A stretch of DNA of 64,000 nt from AP-15 sp963750195 (GTDB lineage: Bacteria; Pseudomonadota; Alphaproteobacteria; ATCC43930; CGMCC-115725), in NCBI GenBank assembly GCA_963750195.1, contig CAVVPS010000019.1, positions 434,001-498,000 of the forward strand. Reading direction: 5' to 3'. The notes beneath the pieces were generated by a model, which had not been told where the DNA came from, ran no database searches, and worked only from the letters and a program-made list of their open reading frames with translations. Every line of letters starts with the position of its first letter. The first letter of the stretch is position 1. Of this stretch, positions 27,940 through 37,107 are shown piece by piece. The position numbers were made by a program, and so were the translations under genes.

Positions 27940-29106
27940 CTATAGAAATACCTCAGGCGGGTTGCCGAGGAGGACTTGGCCGACGGTCTCGTAATGGGAG
28001 TCGCGGGACTGGATCTGCTGCGAGACGGTGTGGATGTCGCGGAAGCGGCGCTCGAACGGGCTGCCGGGGAAGATCGCGTCGACCCCGGCCGCCTTGTAGG
28101 TCCAGTCGGCGACCGCGACGGCGCTCGAAATCGCGTGGCTGCCGGCGAGACGGGCTCGCGCCCGCTCGCTTACGTCGATCGGGGCGATGTCGTCGGCGCG
28201 CTCGTAGATGTCGCGCACCGTGTCGACGAGATAGGCGCGGGCCGAACCGAGCTTGGCCTCGGCGCGGGCGATTTCGGCCTGGACCACGGCGTTGTCGGCG
28301 AGCCGGCCAGTCCCGCGCGGGGTCTTGCGCAGCGCGAGATCGATAAAGGCTTCGAGCATGCCGCGGGCGATGCCGAGCGCCACGCTGGCGATCCCGACCG
28401 AATAGAGCGTCTGTTGCGGGAAGGCGTAGAGTTTGCCGCGATCGCGGCGCAGGGTCGGGTCCTCGCGGGTGCCGGTGAATTCCTCGGGTACGAAGAGATC
28501 CTTGACCGTGTAGGATTCGGACGCGGTGCCGCGCAGGCCGATCGGGTTCCAATTGTCGAGCAAAGTCACCTGCTCGGCCGGAAACAGCCAAGTGCGGATC
28601 GTCGGCCGGCCGAACTTGTTCAGCCGCAGCGAGCCGTCGGGCTCGACGATAGTGCCGTGCGCGCCCATCCAGCTGGCATGGCGGCAGCCGCTGGCGAAAT
28701 CCCAACGCCCGGTGACGCGATAGCCGCCCGGCACGGCGATTCCCTGGCTGTCGTTGGGCGGGCCCCAGGCGCAAGTCGCGCGCGGATCGCCGAACACCTT
28801 GCGCGCGGCGTCAAGCCCGAGATAAGGCGCGAACAGCCCGATGCTGTTGGCGATCGAGACGCACCAGCCGACCGAGCCGTCGGCCTGGGCCAGTTCCCCG
28901 ACCGCTAGCACATAGTCGCTGGGCTCGGCCTCGTCGCCGCCGACCGAGCGCGGATAAAGCATGCGAAAGAGCCGGGTTTCATGCAGCCGGTCGAGCACCT
29001 CATCGGGGATCCGCCGGGCGTGCTCGGTCCTGTCGGCCGCGGCGGCGATCATGTCCGCAAGACCCCGCGCCCGCGCCACCGGGCCGGCTCGCTTCACATC
29101 ATCCAT
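27940..29106 (-). CDS. Acyl-CoA dehydrogenase-fold flavoprotein (hydroxylase type)
   Basis: A 388-residue protein of the acyl-CoA dehydrogenase superfamily, closest in form to the group D flavin monooxygenases (HpaB/HsaA-like) with a type-2 C-terminal domain. The N-terminal helices include RRIPDEVLDRLHETRLFRML and the middle beta domain PGGYRVTGRWDFASGCRHAS. It ends FERRFRDIHTVSQQIQSRDS, the usual four-helix-bundle block. Lacking the catalytic Glu of true acyl-CoA dehydrogenases, these enzymes usually hydroxylate with reduced FMN. A decayed copy of its 3' end lies at 7621-7732. Confidence 0.82.
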   Translation of the reverse strand: MDDVKRAGPVARARGLADMIAAAADRTEHARRIPDEVLDRLHETRLFRMLYPRSVGGDEAEPSDYVLAVGELAQADGSVGWCVSIANSIGLFAPYLGLDAARKVFGDPRATCAWGPPNDSQGIAVPGGYRVTGRWDFASGCRHASWMGAHGTIVEPDGSLRLNKFGRPTIRTWLFPAEQVTLLDNWNPIGLRGTASESYTVKDLFVPEEFTGTREDPTLRRDRGKLYAFPQQTLYSVGIASVALGIARGMLEAFIDLALRKTPRGTGRLADNAVVQAEIARAEAKLGSARAYLVDTVRDIYERADDIAPIDVSERARARLAGSHAISSAVAVADWTYKAAGVDAIFPGSPFERRFRDIHTVSQQIQSRDSHYETVGQVLLGNPPEVFL

Positions 29107-29173
29107 GGGGCGCCCCGCGCTTCATCCATCAGGCGCAATACCGGCGTGCCTGATGGCCGCTGTCAATGATTGA

Positions 29174-30469
29174 TCAGGCGGGGCCGATCGCGCCCGCCGC
29201 TGCCGCCGATGGGGCGCGTGCGGCCGCCGTGTCCCACATCAGGCGGGGGTCGAAGGTTTCCGCCGCGAACATGGTCAGCACCACGACCGCGCAAAACGCG
29301 AGCGCGCCGACACCGGGCTCGATCGTGATCACCGAGCCAAAGACAACGAGGGCGCCCAGCAACGATTCCATAAAAATGTCGATCATCGACCAGCGACCGA
29401 TAAAGCGGACGATGTGGTAGAGCCGGGTGCGGTCGCGCAGCCGGCCGGCGCGCCCGGTCTGGGTCGCGATCAGCATGGTGGAGAGCCCGACCAGCTTCAG
29501 CACCGGCACCGCGATGCTGGCGAAAAAGACCAGGGCGGCGAGTGGGTATTGGCGCGCCGTGATCAGCTCCTCGACGCCGCCGAAAATCGTGCTCGGCTGG
29601 CCGGCGCCGAGCTGCACCACGGTCAGGACTGGATAGTAATTGGCTGGGATATAGAGGATCGCGGCGGCGATGACCAAAGCCCAGGTCCGCTGGATGCTGT
29701 TCGGCCGGCGTGGGTGCAGCGCGCTGTCACAGCGCGGGCAACGCGGATGGCTTGGGCCGAGAGCGCTGACAAGGCCGCAGGTCTCGCAGCCGATCGCTCC
29801 GGCAGTCGCGCCGCAGGGCAGAGCATCAGGCCGGTCTTTGTGGTCGAGCCGCTCCCACACCTTCTCGCGGTCGAGGGCGCTGTCGACCCAGACCAGCACG
29901 ATTGTCAAGGCGAACAGCGCATAAACCCCGGTCGCGAGACCGATCGTCACCAAGTCGCCGAGCTTCACATAGGCGACGAAAACGCCAAACAGAAACACCT
30001 CGATCATCGACCACGGGCGCAGACGCTCGGCCACCATAAAGACCCAGCGCAGATGACGTGGCGGGCGCGGTTCATAAGCGCGGATCAGCACATAGAGCGT
30101 GCCGGCAATGCGGCCCAGCGGGGCTAACACCGTGACGAACAGCACCACTGCGGCGAGCGGGCCCATGCTCCGCCGAACCAGCTCGTCCGGCCCCGAGAAC
30201 AAGTTGGCGACATGACGAATGCCGGCGGTTTCGACGCTCATCAAGGCGGTCGCGCACATGACCGCCATCAGCACCAGCGCCGCCGCGGTCAGCGCGATGA
30301 TGTGGTCGAGGCGGTGGGCGGAAGCACGGCGCAAGATCGTCGGGCAGCGCGCACAGCGCGCGGTGGTGCCGGCGGGAAGGGCAGGGACCATCTGAAACAA
30401 CCCGCAGCCCGGGCATTCGCGCAGCTGCGGCAGGGTCGGCGGCGGGAGGGCTGAGGGGCGGCTGTTCAC
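29174..30469 (-). CDS. pqiA: Paraquat-inducible protein A family (PqiA/LetA-like)
   Basis: A 431-residue inner-membrane protein made of two PqiA domains. Each domain starts with a zinc-ribbon (CPGCGLF and CARC; then CETCG and CPRC) and continues with four membrane helices. The repeated motif RPWSMIEVFLFG and RWSMIDIFMESL marks the PqiA fold. It is the membrane partner of an MCE lipid-transport bridge. It overlaps the PqiC-like gene by 4 bases (30466-30469), so the three genes form one operon in the order pqiB, pqiC, pqiA. Confidence 0.88.
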   Translation of the reverse strand: MNSRPSALPPPTLPQLRECPGCGLFQMVPALPAGTTARCARCPTILRRASAHRLDHIIALTAAALVLMAVMCATALMSVETAGIRHVANLFSGPDELVRRSMGPLAAVVLFVTVLAPLGRIAGTLYVLIRAYEPRPPRHLRWVFMVAERLRPWSMIEVFLFGVFVAYVKLGDLVTIGLATGVYALFALTIVLVWVDSALDREKVWERLDHKDRPDALPCGATAGAIGCETCGLVSALGPSHPRCPRCDSALHPRRPNSIQRTWALVIAAAILYIPANYYPVLTVVQLGAGQPSTIFGGVEELITARQYPLAALVFFASIAVPVLKLVGLSTMLIATQTGRAGRLRDRTRLYHIVRFIGRWSMIDIFMESLLGALVVFGSVITIEPGVGALAFCAVVVLTMFAAETFDPRLMWDTAAARAPSAAAAGAIGPA

Positions 30470-31056
30470 CCGCGGCCCGGGGATGTCGTCAGCATTGGGG
30501 CGATGCCGTCGGCGAGGCGGCCGACCGCGGCGCTGATCGCGGCGACCTCGCCCGGCACGCCCGGCGCCGTCGGCGGCACGCTAAAGCGGAAGCTACGCAG
30601 GGCGGGCTGACTTTGCCCGGTGAAACGCACCGCGGCCTGGGCTTGAAGGATCAGGTTGCCGGCAGCGTCCTCGTCGAGCCGCTGGATGTTCAGCTCGATC
30701 GTCGCATCGGGCCGGGCCGACACCGCGCCATTGTCGGCAATAACGGTGGTCTGCGGCAGGCGCTGGCCCAGCTCCTCGATCAGCACCCGGCTTAACATTG
30801 CGCCTAGCGGCTCACCCCACCAATCGTTTGACATCACGTCGAGCCGGTAGTTTTCCGACGAGCGCACGATCTGCGAGCGTTCGAGGAAGTGCGCGATCGC
30901 GATCTGCTGCAGCAGCACGACCCTGGGTCCGCCCGCTTGCACCGCGCCCGGTGCAGGCGCCAATGTGTAGAGCACCGGGTCGGGCGAGGTGCAGGCGGCG
31001 AATGCCCCGGCCATCGCCAGCGCGGCGAAGCGTAAGACTCGGAGAGTGCGCCTCAT
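30466..31056 (-). CDS. pqiC: PqiC-family ABC-type transport auxiliary lipoprotein
   Basis: A 196-residue outer-membrane lipoprotein. The N-terminus is a lipoprotein signal (RFAALAMAGAFAACTSPDP, cysteine at the lipobox). The family opening VLYTLAPAPG follows, with the block VLLQQIAIAHFLERSQIVRSS. It should dock the PqiB tube to the outer membrane. It overlaps both neighbours by 4 bases (ATGA type), indicating translational coupling with pqiB upstream and pqiA downstream. Confidence 0.88.
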   Translation of the reverse strand: MRRTLRVLRFAALAMAGAFAACTSPDPVLYTLAPAPGAVQAGGPRVVLLQQIAIAHFLERSQIVRSSENYRLDVMSNDWWGEPLGAMLSRVLIEELGQRLPQTTVIADNGAVSARPDATIELNIQRLDEDAAGNLILQAQAAVRFTGQSQPALRSFRFSVPPTAPGVPGEVAAISAAVGRLADGIAPMLTTSPGRG

Positions 31057-32750
31057 TCGACGCCGCCCGCAGGCCGGCCTTTGATTAGCGCCTCGGGATG
31101 GCGCGACAGCAAATCGGCGAGCGCGCGGATCGAGTTGAGCGCGTCGTTGGTTTGGACCAGCAGCCGTTCGAGGTCGCGATTGAACTTAGTGTTGTCGCCA
31201 TAACCGCTGTCGAGCGACAGCAACAGCTTGTTGGCATTGGTCACAGTCTTTTGCAGCTGGGTGGCCATTTCCGGAAGCTGCTTCAAGGCCGGGGTGGCGC
31301 CGGCATCAATGTGCTTGGTCAGTTGCTCAAGGGTCGAGATCGTCGCCGCGAGTTCGGTTAGCGCCTGACGCGCCTGGGGGCCGCTGGCGAGATCGTTGAC
31401 CGACTTCAGGATGCCGCCAAGGTTTTTGCCGAGTTGATCGAACGGGATCTGGTTGACCTTGTCGAGGAGCGCGCTCGCCCCGGCCGTGAGCCCAGCGAAC
31501 CCGCCGCCCGGCGTCGTCGGCAACACGAAATAGCCGTCTTCCATCGAAAGCTGGGCAGGCGGAGCGTCGGGGACGAAGTCGAGCGCGATCTGCTGCTGGC
31601 CGGTGATCAGGTTCGAGCTCTGCAGGGTGGCGCGCAATCCCTGCTTCAGCAGCGTCTCGACCCCCTCTTGCGCGGATTGGAACATCCTGCCCCCGACGCC
31701 GACGATGCGTTCGGGCTCGACTTCATAGCGGACCGGTGCGAGCACCTTGTCTGTGGCCTTGTCGAAGGCGAGCCCCACTTTAGTGACTTGCCCGACGACG
31801 AGACCGTGCATTGTCACCGGCGAGCCAACTCCCAACCCGCTGACCGACCCGGGGAAAAACGACACGACCGGGACCTTGCGCGTGTAGGAGGCTGCCAGCG
31901 CGGCATCGTGGTCGGCGAACAACGGGAAAACGTGGTTTTCGAGGCTCACCGCCTGGGCGCGGCCCTCCAAATCCGGGGTTTCGAAAGCGATACCGCCGAG
32001 GATTAGCGCCTTCAGCGATTCGAGCTGAATTTCGACGCCGGCGCCGGCGAGCTTGATCGACAGTCCCGAGGCGTTCCAGAACCGCGTGTCGTCGTGGACA
32101 TAACTGTCATAGGGGGCGCGGACGAAGGCGTGGATCGTCACGTAATCGGCCATGTCGGCGATGTCCCAGCCGAGCACCTCGCCGACGCTCAAACCGCGGT
32201 AGAAGATCGGCGAGCCAAGCGAGAGCGAACCCAGGCGCTTGGCCTTCATTAAGAAGGTGTGCCCCGGGACATGCTCACTGAGGATCGGCGGATCCTCTTG
32301 TCCGATAAACTTATGCTTCGGCTTGCCGGCGGTTGCGCCGGGCAACATGCCGATATAGGCCCCGGACAGCAGGGTTTCGAGGCCGGAGATGTTGCCGGCA
32401 AACAGCCGCGGCTTGACCACCCAAAACACCGTCTTTTCGGTCAACAGCGGCTTGGCGTCGTGGGTCGTGGCGATCGTTACGATGACGTGAGTGTTGTCGG
32501 GGGCGAGTTTGAGGCTCTTGACCGTGCCGAATACGATGTCCTTGAATTTGAGCTGCGACTGGCCCGGCTGCAGTCCTTCGGCGGTGTTGAAGGTGACCGT
32601 GATCGTCGGTCCTTCCTTCGACAAGGTGTCCCATGCGAGCCACGCACCGATCGCGACCGCGACCAGCGGAATGATCCAGATCACCGACAGCCGCCGTGAG
32701 CGCCGGGTCACGGCATGCGCCAGCACCGGCGGTTCGGAAAGATTGGTCAT
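31053..32750 (-). CDS. pqiB: MCE-domain protein PqiB (intermembrane lipid transport)
   Basis: A 565-residue periplasm-spanning MCE protein anchored by one N-terminal helix (LSVIWIIPLVAVAIGAWLAW). Three MCE domains are seen: TITVTFNTAEGLQPGQSQL (about 50), GSLSLGSPIFYRGLSVGEVL (about 180) and SVSGLGVGSPVTMHGLVVGQ (about 300). The C-terminal part is a long coiled segment (residues 430-550) that would form the needle. First gene of the operon. The role is phospholipid transport between the two membranes. Confidence 0.9.
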   Translation of the reverse strand: MTNLSEPPVLAHAVTRRSRRLSVIWIIPLVAVAIGAWLAWDTLSKEGPTITVTFNTAEGLQPGQSQLKFKDIVFGTVKSLKLAPDNTHVIVTIATTHDAKPLLTEKTVFWVVKPRLFAGNISGLETLLSGAYIGMLPGATAGKPKHKFIGQEDPPILSEHVPGHTFLMKAKRLGSLSLGSPIFYRGLSVGEVLGWDIADMADYVTIHAFVRAPYDSYVHDDTRFWNASGLSIKLAGAGVEIQLESLKALILGGIAFETPDLEGRAQAVSLENHVFPLFADHDAALAASYTRKVPVVSFFPGSVSGLGVGSPVTMHGLVVGQVTKVGLAFDKATDKVLAPVRYEVEPERIVGVGGRMFQSAQEGVETLLKQGLRATLQSSNLITGQQQIALDFVPDAPPAQLSMEDGYFVLPTTPGGGFAGLTAGASALLDKVNQIPFDQLGKNLGGILKSVNDLASGPQARQALTELAATISTLEQLTKHIDAGATPALKQLPEMATQLQKTVTNANKLLLSLDSGYGDNTKFNRDLERLLVQTNDALNSIRALADLLSRHPEALIKGRPAGGVE

Positions 32751-33056
32751 CAGAAAGGCCCCCGAGGAGCGACGCCCGCTTCTAGCCCTTTTGGGGTCCC
32801 GGCGCCAGATGACTTGGCGCGGCGCTATGTCGTAGGCGAGGCCGCTCGCTCAGCGAGATCTTGGCGCCGCTGGATTTTCTGAACTTGGCTCGTTTTCGTA
32901 CTCGTTCCCCGCGAGATTCTCCTCAAGCCCGATGGCGTGGCCCGTTAGCAGGCAGTGCCAAACAGGGTTGCTTTACTCTATCGGGTAGCCGATTCGGTTG
33001 TCGAGAAACGGGAAGAAGCAGATTGTAGCGCTGATCTCGCCAGGCATCAGGGGACG
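32751..33056. other. Divergent promoter region between pqiB and the mechanosensitive channel
   Basis: This 306-base spacer separates two divergent genes and must hold both promoters. No gene-like frame or repeat was recognised in it. GGGGAC directly before 33057 is the ribosome site of the channel gene. No operator motif could be named. Confidence 0.5.
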
Positions 33057-34898
33057 ATGGCGCAAATGACCATAAAATCTGTCACGCACTTTGCCAATGG
33101 TCTGATTACAGCTTTCTTTATTCTGGTGTTTGGGTTTTCCAACTCGACGACGGCGGCAGACGTCAATCCTTTGCGCCCCGTCGACGCGTCCAGTCCAAGA
33201 GCAACACTTCAGGGCTTCATCGCGACCATTGATGAAGCCTACCTCGGGATGACCGATTTTCTCAAATCTTATGCCGCATCCAACCGTCTCTATCTTAGCG
33301 CGGGGGAACGCAAGCGGCAATTGGAGATCCTTTCAAATGGAACAAAGGCCGTCCAATTTCTCGACACGTCGCGGATTTCACCGGTTCTCAAGGACACCGT
33401 CGCTGTCGAGCGAGCGCTTCAGCTGAAGGAAATTCTCGATCGCATCGAACTTCCTGCCTTTGACGCCATTCCGGATCGAGACGCGATCGCGCGGTCTTCG
33501 GCCAAAAGATGGCGGCTGCCGAACACTGAGATCGACATCGTTCTGATCGAGAGCGGCCCGCGCGCAGGAGACTGGCTCGTCTCCGCCGACACGGTCGACC
33601 GGCTCCCCGCCTTCTATGAAGAGGTAAAGGATCTGACTTACAAGCCCGGTCCGGCAAAGCAGGCAGCCGACGCCTATCGTGCGCTGAGTTCAAACCGGAC
33701 GACGACGATTTATGAGGCCTTTACCAGTTCGCCGGTCGGCCTGGAAGCCATCATACCGACTCGCTGGATGCTAAGCCTGCCGGTCTGGGCCAAGGCGCAG
33801 ATCGCCGGTGTTACCCTATGGCAGTGGTTCGGGTTCGTTTTCGGGTTTCTCGTTGGCTTACTGTTTGTCTTTGGCGTCTATCGCCTGGCGCGCCGCCTTG
33901 CTCGACGAAGAGAAGATGGCGCAGCAGCGGGCTGGCATTCCCTGTTGACCCCGCTCGCGATCATTCTTCTTGCCGGGGTCCTCGGACCGTTGATTTGCAA
34001 GATTCTACGGATCAGCGGCAGCCCGCTGGTGGTCATTGCCTTCGTCCAGACGATTACGTTGTATGTGAGTGCCGCATGGCTGTCCCTGATCGGCGCCGGC
34101 ATCCTCGGCGAAGCGGTCGTGGCGTCGGAACGCCTGAGGCCGCAAAGCTTGGACAGCCAGCTGATCAGGCTGGGCGTGCGCTTCGTCGGCATCTTGATAG
34201 CGATCGGGCTGTTGATGCGGGCCGGCGACGAGCTGGGGTTTCCGGCCTATTCGATGCTTGCCGGCCTGGGCGTCGGCGGCCTCGCCGTTGCCCTCGCAGC
34301 ACGCGACAGCCTAGCGAACCTATTCGGTTCGGTGCTGATCATGTTCGAGAAACCCTTTCGCGTCGGCCATCGGATCCGGCTCAGCAGCAGCGAAGGTGTG
34401 GTCGAAGATGTCGGCTACCGCAGCACTCGCATCCGCACCGCGGATAATTCACTGATATCGATCCCCAACGACACGATCGTCAACGCCACGGTCGAGAACC
34501 TGACAATGCGCACAATGTTTCGCCAGCGCTTGTTGGTGCAAGTCACCTACGACACGACGCGCGATAAGCTGGAAGCTCTCGCCGACGGCATCAGACAGCT
34601 GATCGCCGATCATCCGATGACGAACAAGGACAATTTTCATGTGCGTTTCAACGATTTCGGCGAGAGCAGTCTCAATGTCCTGGTCATCTTCTACCTGATC
34701 GTACCGGACTACGCCGCGGAGCTCAGGGAGCGCGAAGATATCCTGTTAAAGATCATGGACCTCGCCAAGGAACTCGGGGTCGAGTTTGCGTTTCCGACGC
34801 GCACCCTGCATGTTGAAACCACGCCGGCGGCGGCGCGGTCCGGCGCAGTCGGCGCAGATATCGCGCATTTCGAGCCGGCGGAGGCCCGGGGGGGATAG
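33057..34898 (+). CDS. MscS-family mechanosensitive ion channel with extended N-terminus
   Basis: A 613-residue inner-membrane channel. A signal peptide (ITAFFILVFGFSNSTTAADV) is followed by a periplasmic region of about 200 residues and five membrane helices. The last, pore-lining one has the MscS pattern (AGLGVGGLAVALAARDSLAN). The MscS beta domain follows (FRVGHRIRLSSSEGVVEDVG) and a cytosolic cage domain to about 600. The length fits the YbdG/MscK-like mid-size group. The start at 33057 is preferred to the open frame from 32955 because it gives a proper signal peptide. Confidence 0.87.
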   Translation: MAQMTIKSVTHFANGLITAFFILVFGFSNSTTAADVNPLRPVDASSPRATLQGFIATIDEAYLGMTDFLKSYAASNRLYLSAGERKRQLEILSNGTKAVQFLDTSRISPVLKDTVAVERALQLKEILDRIELPAFDAIPDRDAIARSSAKRWRLPNTEIDIVLIESGPRAGDWLVSADTVDRLPAFYEEVKDLTYKPGPAKQAADAYRALSSNRTTTIYEAFTSSPVGLEAIIPTRWMLSLPVWAKAQIAGVTLWQWFGFVFGFLVGLLFVFGVYRLARRLARRREDGAAAGWHSLLTPLAIILLAGVLGPLICKILRISGSPLVVIAFVQTITLYVSAAWLSLIGAGILGEAVVASERLRPQSLDSQLIRLGVRFVGILIAIGLLMRAGDELGFPAYSMLAGLGVGGLAVALAARDSLANLFGSVLIMFEKPFRVGHRIRLSSSEGVVEDVGYRSTRIRTADNSLISIPNDTIVNATVENLTMRTMFRQRLLVQVTYDTTRDKLEALADGIRQLIADHPMTNKDNFHVRFNDFGESSLNVLVIFYLIVPDYAAELREREDILLKIMDLAKELGVEFAFPTRTLHVETTPAAARSGAVGADIAHFEPAEARGG

Positions 34899-34929
34899 CG
34901 CCGGCAACCAGGGCGTTCTGAAGTCTGAG

Positions 34930-35496
34930 CTAGTCGAGCGGCGGCAACAGGCGGTGGCGCAGGGTGCGCGGCAGAATGCCGTGCAGCCGCGGGTCTTCAA
35001 ACGACACCGGGCGGCGGGCATAGACGACAAAACCCGCGCGCTGGTAGACGCGCAACGCATTGGGGTGATCGTAGGTCGAGGTGTGCAGCCACAAGCGGTC
35101 GATCGGCCGCGCTGTCCAGGCCCGGTCAATCGCTGCCTGCAGCATATAGGCGCCGAACCCGCGGCCGATAAAATCGGGGACCAGCCCGAAATAGCACAGC
35201 TTGGTCTCGCGCGGCTCGGCGGCGTCGAGCTCGAAAAAGCCGGCCGGCACACCGCCGACATAGAGCACAAAGATCTCGATCGTCGGCCTGGTGATCAGCT
35301 GTGCCAAGGCCTGGTCGCCGAACAGTTTTCGCTCGAACCACAGCCAAGGCTCCCCGACCGCGTCGTAGATATAGCGGTAGAACGAGACCGTGCAGTTCTC
35401 GGCGCGCATCAGCGCGAGCTTGCCCAACGGGGTCGGCGCGCGGCCCGATGTCGGGCGCGCCAGCATTTCGAGATAGGTGATCGTGTCGTGCAGCAT
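34930..35496 (-). CDS. GNAT-family N-acetyltransferase
   Basis: A 188-residue acetyl-CoA-dependent acyltransferase. The acetyl-CoA loop is in CYFGLVPDFIGRGFGAYMLQ (Q/RxxGxG/A type), followed by the C-terminal block NALRVYQRAGFVVYARRP. The start at 35496 lies 4 bases after the stop of the sulfurtransferase gene, so it is the last gene of the cysK operon. Substrate unknown; its position suggests a link to cysteine or sulfur metabolism. Confidence 0.83.
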   Translation of the reverse strand: MLHDTITYLEMLARPTSGRAPTPLGKLALMRAENCTVSFYRYIYDAVGEPWLWFERKLFGDQALAQLITRPTIEIFVLYVGGVPAGFFELDAAEPRETKLCYFGLVPDFIGRGFGAYMLQAAIDRAWTARPIDRLWLHTSTYDHPNALRVYQRAGFVVYARRPVSFEDPRLHGILPRTLRHRLLPPLD

Positions 35497-35500
35497 CGGC

Positions 35501-36371
35501 TTAGGCCTTTCCGGCCGGACCGGTCTCAACCGGGGTGTCGCCGGGGAGGCCCCATTCCGACCACGATCCGTCATAGACCGCCGCACCCGGATGCCCGATC
35601 AAATGCAGCGCGAAAGCAAGCGCGCAAGCAGTAACACCCGAACCGCAGCTGGTCACGATCGGCCGGTCGAGAGCGACGCCGGCATCGCGGAACAAAGCCG
35701 TCAACTGCTCGGCGTTGCGCAATTGCCTGGTGACGGGGTCGGTCACCTGCTCATAGGGCAAGCTGCGGCTACCCGGGATGTGGCCGCTGCGCAGGCCGGG
35801 CCGGACTTCCGCGGTGGTGCCGTCGAAACGGCCGGTGGCGCGGGCATCGACCACCTGCTCATGCCGGGTCGCGAGGTTGTCAAGCACCGCGGTCTTGTCG
35901 CGGACCAGCGCCGGCTCGAACCGTGCGGTGAAATGGCGTGGCGCGCGGGCTCGGGACCACGGTCACGACCGGCCGCCCCTCTGCTTTCCATTTCGGCAGC
36001 CCGCCGTCGAGCAGGGCCACATTCTGATGGCCGAACAGGCGCAGCATCCACCACGCCCGCCCCGCCGAGGACAGGCCGTTGCTGTCATAGACGACCACCC
36101 GGTCATCGTCGCCGATGCCGAGCGCGCCGATCTTTTGCGCGAACAGATCGGGCGACGGGATCATGTGCGGCAGGCTGGTGCCGGGCTGCGCGATGTCGTC
36201 GATGTCGAAGAATGCCGCACCCGGGATGTGGCCATTGTCGTAATCCGCCCGAGCGGTCGGGGTGATGCCGGGCAGTTTGAACGAACAGTCGATAACCCGG
36301 ACACGCGGGTCATCAAGATGGGCGGCAAGCCATTCGCTACTGACCAGCGCCTCGGGGTGGGCATAGGGCAT
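35501..36371 (-). pseudogene. Thiosulfate/3-mercaptopyruvate sulfurtransferase (two rhodanese domains), frameshifted
   Basis: Transfers sulfur from 3-mercaptopyruvate or thiosulfate to an acceptor. The N-terminal, catalytically inert rhodanese domain runs from MPYAHPEALVSSEWLAAHL through YDNGHIPGAAFFDIDD to VALLDGGLPKWKAEGRPV. At about 35950 homology passes to another frame with HFTARFEPALVRDKTAVLDN, QVVDARATGRFDGT and the active-site loop TSCGSGVTACA (catalytic Cys). It fits SseA-type enzymes of about 285 residues. One indel breaks the frame. Start 36371 is assigned by homology, 25 bases after the AlaX-like gene ends. Confidence 0.83.
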
Positions 36372-36396
36372 GCGGTTCTCGATCCTTTTCCTGGCC

Positions 36397-37107
36397 TCAA
36401 TCGGCAAAGGCGATGATCACGCGGCGGTTCTGCCGGCCTTTGTTTTCGATCTTGGTCACCGCGATCGGGCCGATCTCGGCGGTGTTACGCACATGGGTCC
36501 CGCCGCAAGGCTGCAAATCGACGCCCGGAACCTCCATCAGGCGCACGCGGCCCATGCCAGTCGGCGGCTTGACCGACATCGTGCGGATCAGTTCGGGCTG
36601 GGCGGCGAGTTCGTCATCGGTGATCCACCGCGGGCCGACCGGGTGGGCTTCGGCGATCAGCGCATTGAGGCGGGCTGCGAGCCCCTCCTTGTCGAGGCTC
36701 GACCCCGGCACGTCGAAATCGAGCCGGCCCCTGCCGTCCGACACCTGGCCGCCGGTCACCGCCCCCGGAACGATGCTGCACAGCAGATGCAGGCAGGTGT
36801 GCATGCGCATCAGCCGATGCCGCCGCTCCCAGTCGATCTGCGCGATAAGCTCGACGCCCGGCTCGGGCAGAGCGGCGCCAGCAGCGGGAACGTGGACGAC
36901 CTCGTCGAGGGTGTCACCCTTGACTGCGTCGACAATCGCGATCGTCTCTCCCGACTGCAGCCGCAGCATCCCGGTGTCTCCAGGTTGCCCGCCGCCCGTC
37001 GGGTAAAACACGGTGCGGTCGAGCCGAATGCCTCGCCCATCGACGCCGACCACCCGCGCGTCGCAGGACCGCAGATACCCGTCATCGCGAAACAACAGCT
37101 CGGTCAT
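36397..37107 (-). CDS. AlaX-type alanyl-tRNA editing protein
   Basis: A 236-residue trans-editing hydrolase that clears Ser or Gly mischarged onto tRNA-Ala. The metal site is HTCLHLL (HxxxH) plus the distant CGGTHVRNTAEIG, as in AlaX and the AlaRS editing domain. The N-terminal beta domain contains FYPTGGGQPGDTG, another signature. The start at 37107 overlaps the cysK stop (ATGA), which signals coupling. The full length (with the N-terminal TGGGQ domain) matches AlaX-M. The unusual pairing with cysK could mean activity on a Cys-related mischarge, but that is only an idea. Confidence 0.87.
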   Translation of the reverse strand: MTELLFRDDGYLRSCDARVVGVDGRGIRLDRTVFYPTGGGQPGDTGMLRLQSGETIAIVDAVKGDTLDEVVHVPAAGAALPEPGVELIAQIDWERRHRLMRMHTCLHLLCSIVPGAVTGGQVSDGRGRLDFDVPGSSLDKEGLAARLNALIAEAHPVGPRWITDDELAAQPELIRTMSVKPPTGMGRVRLMEVPGVDLQPCGGTHVRNTAEIGPIAVTKIENKGRQNRRVIIAFAD

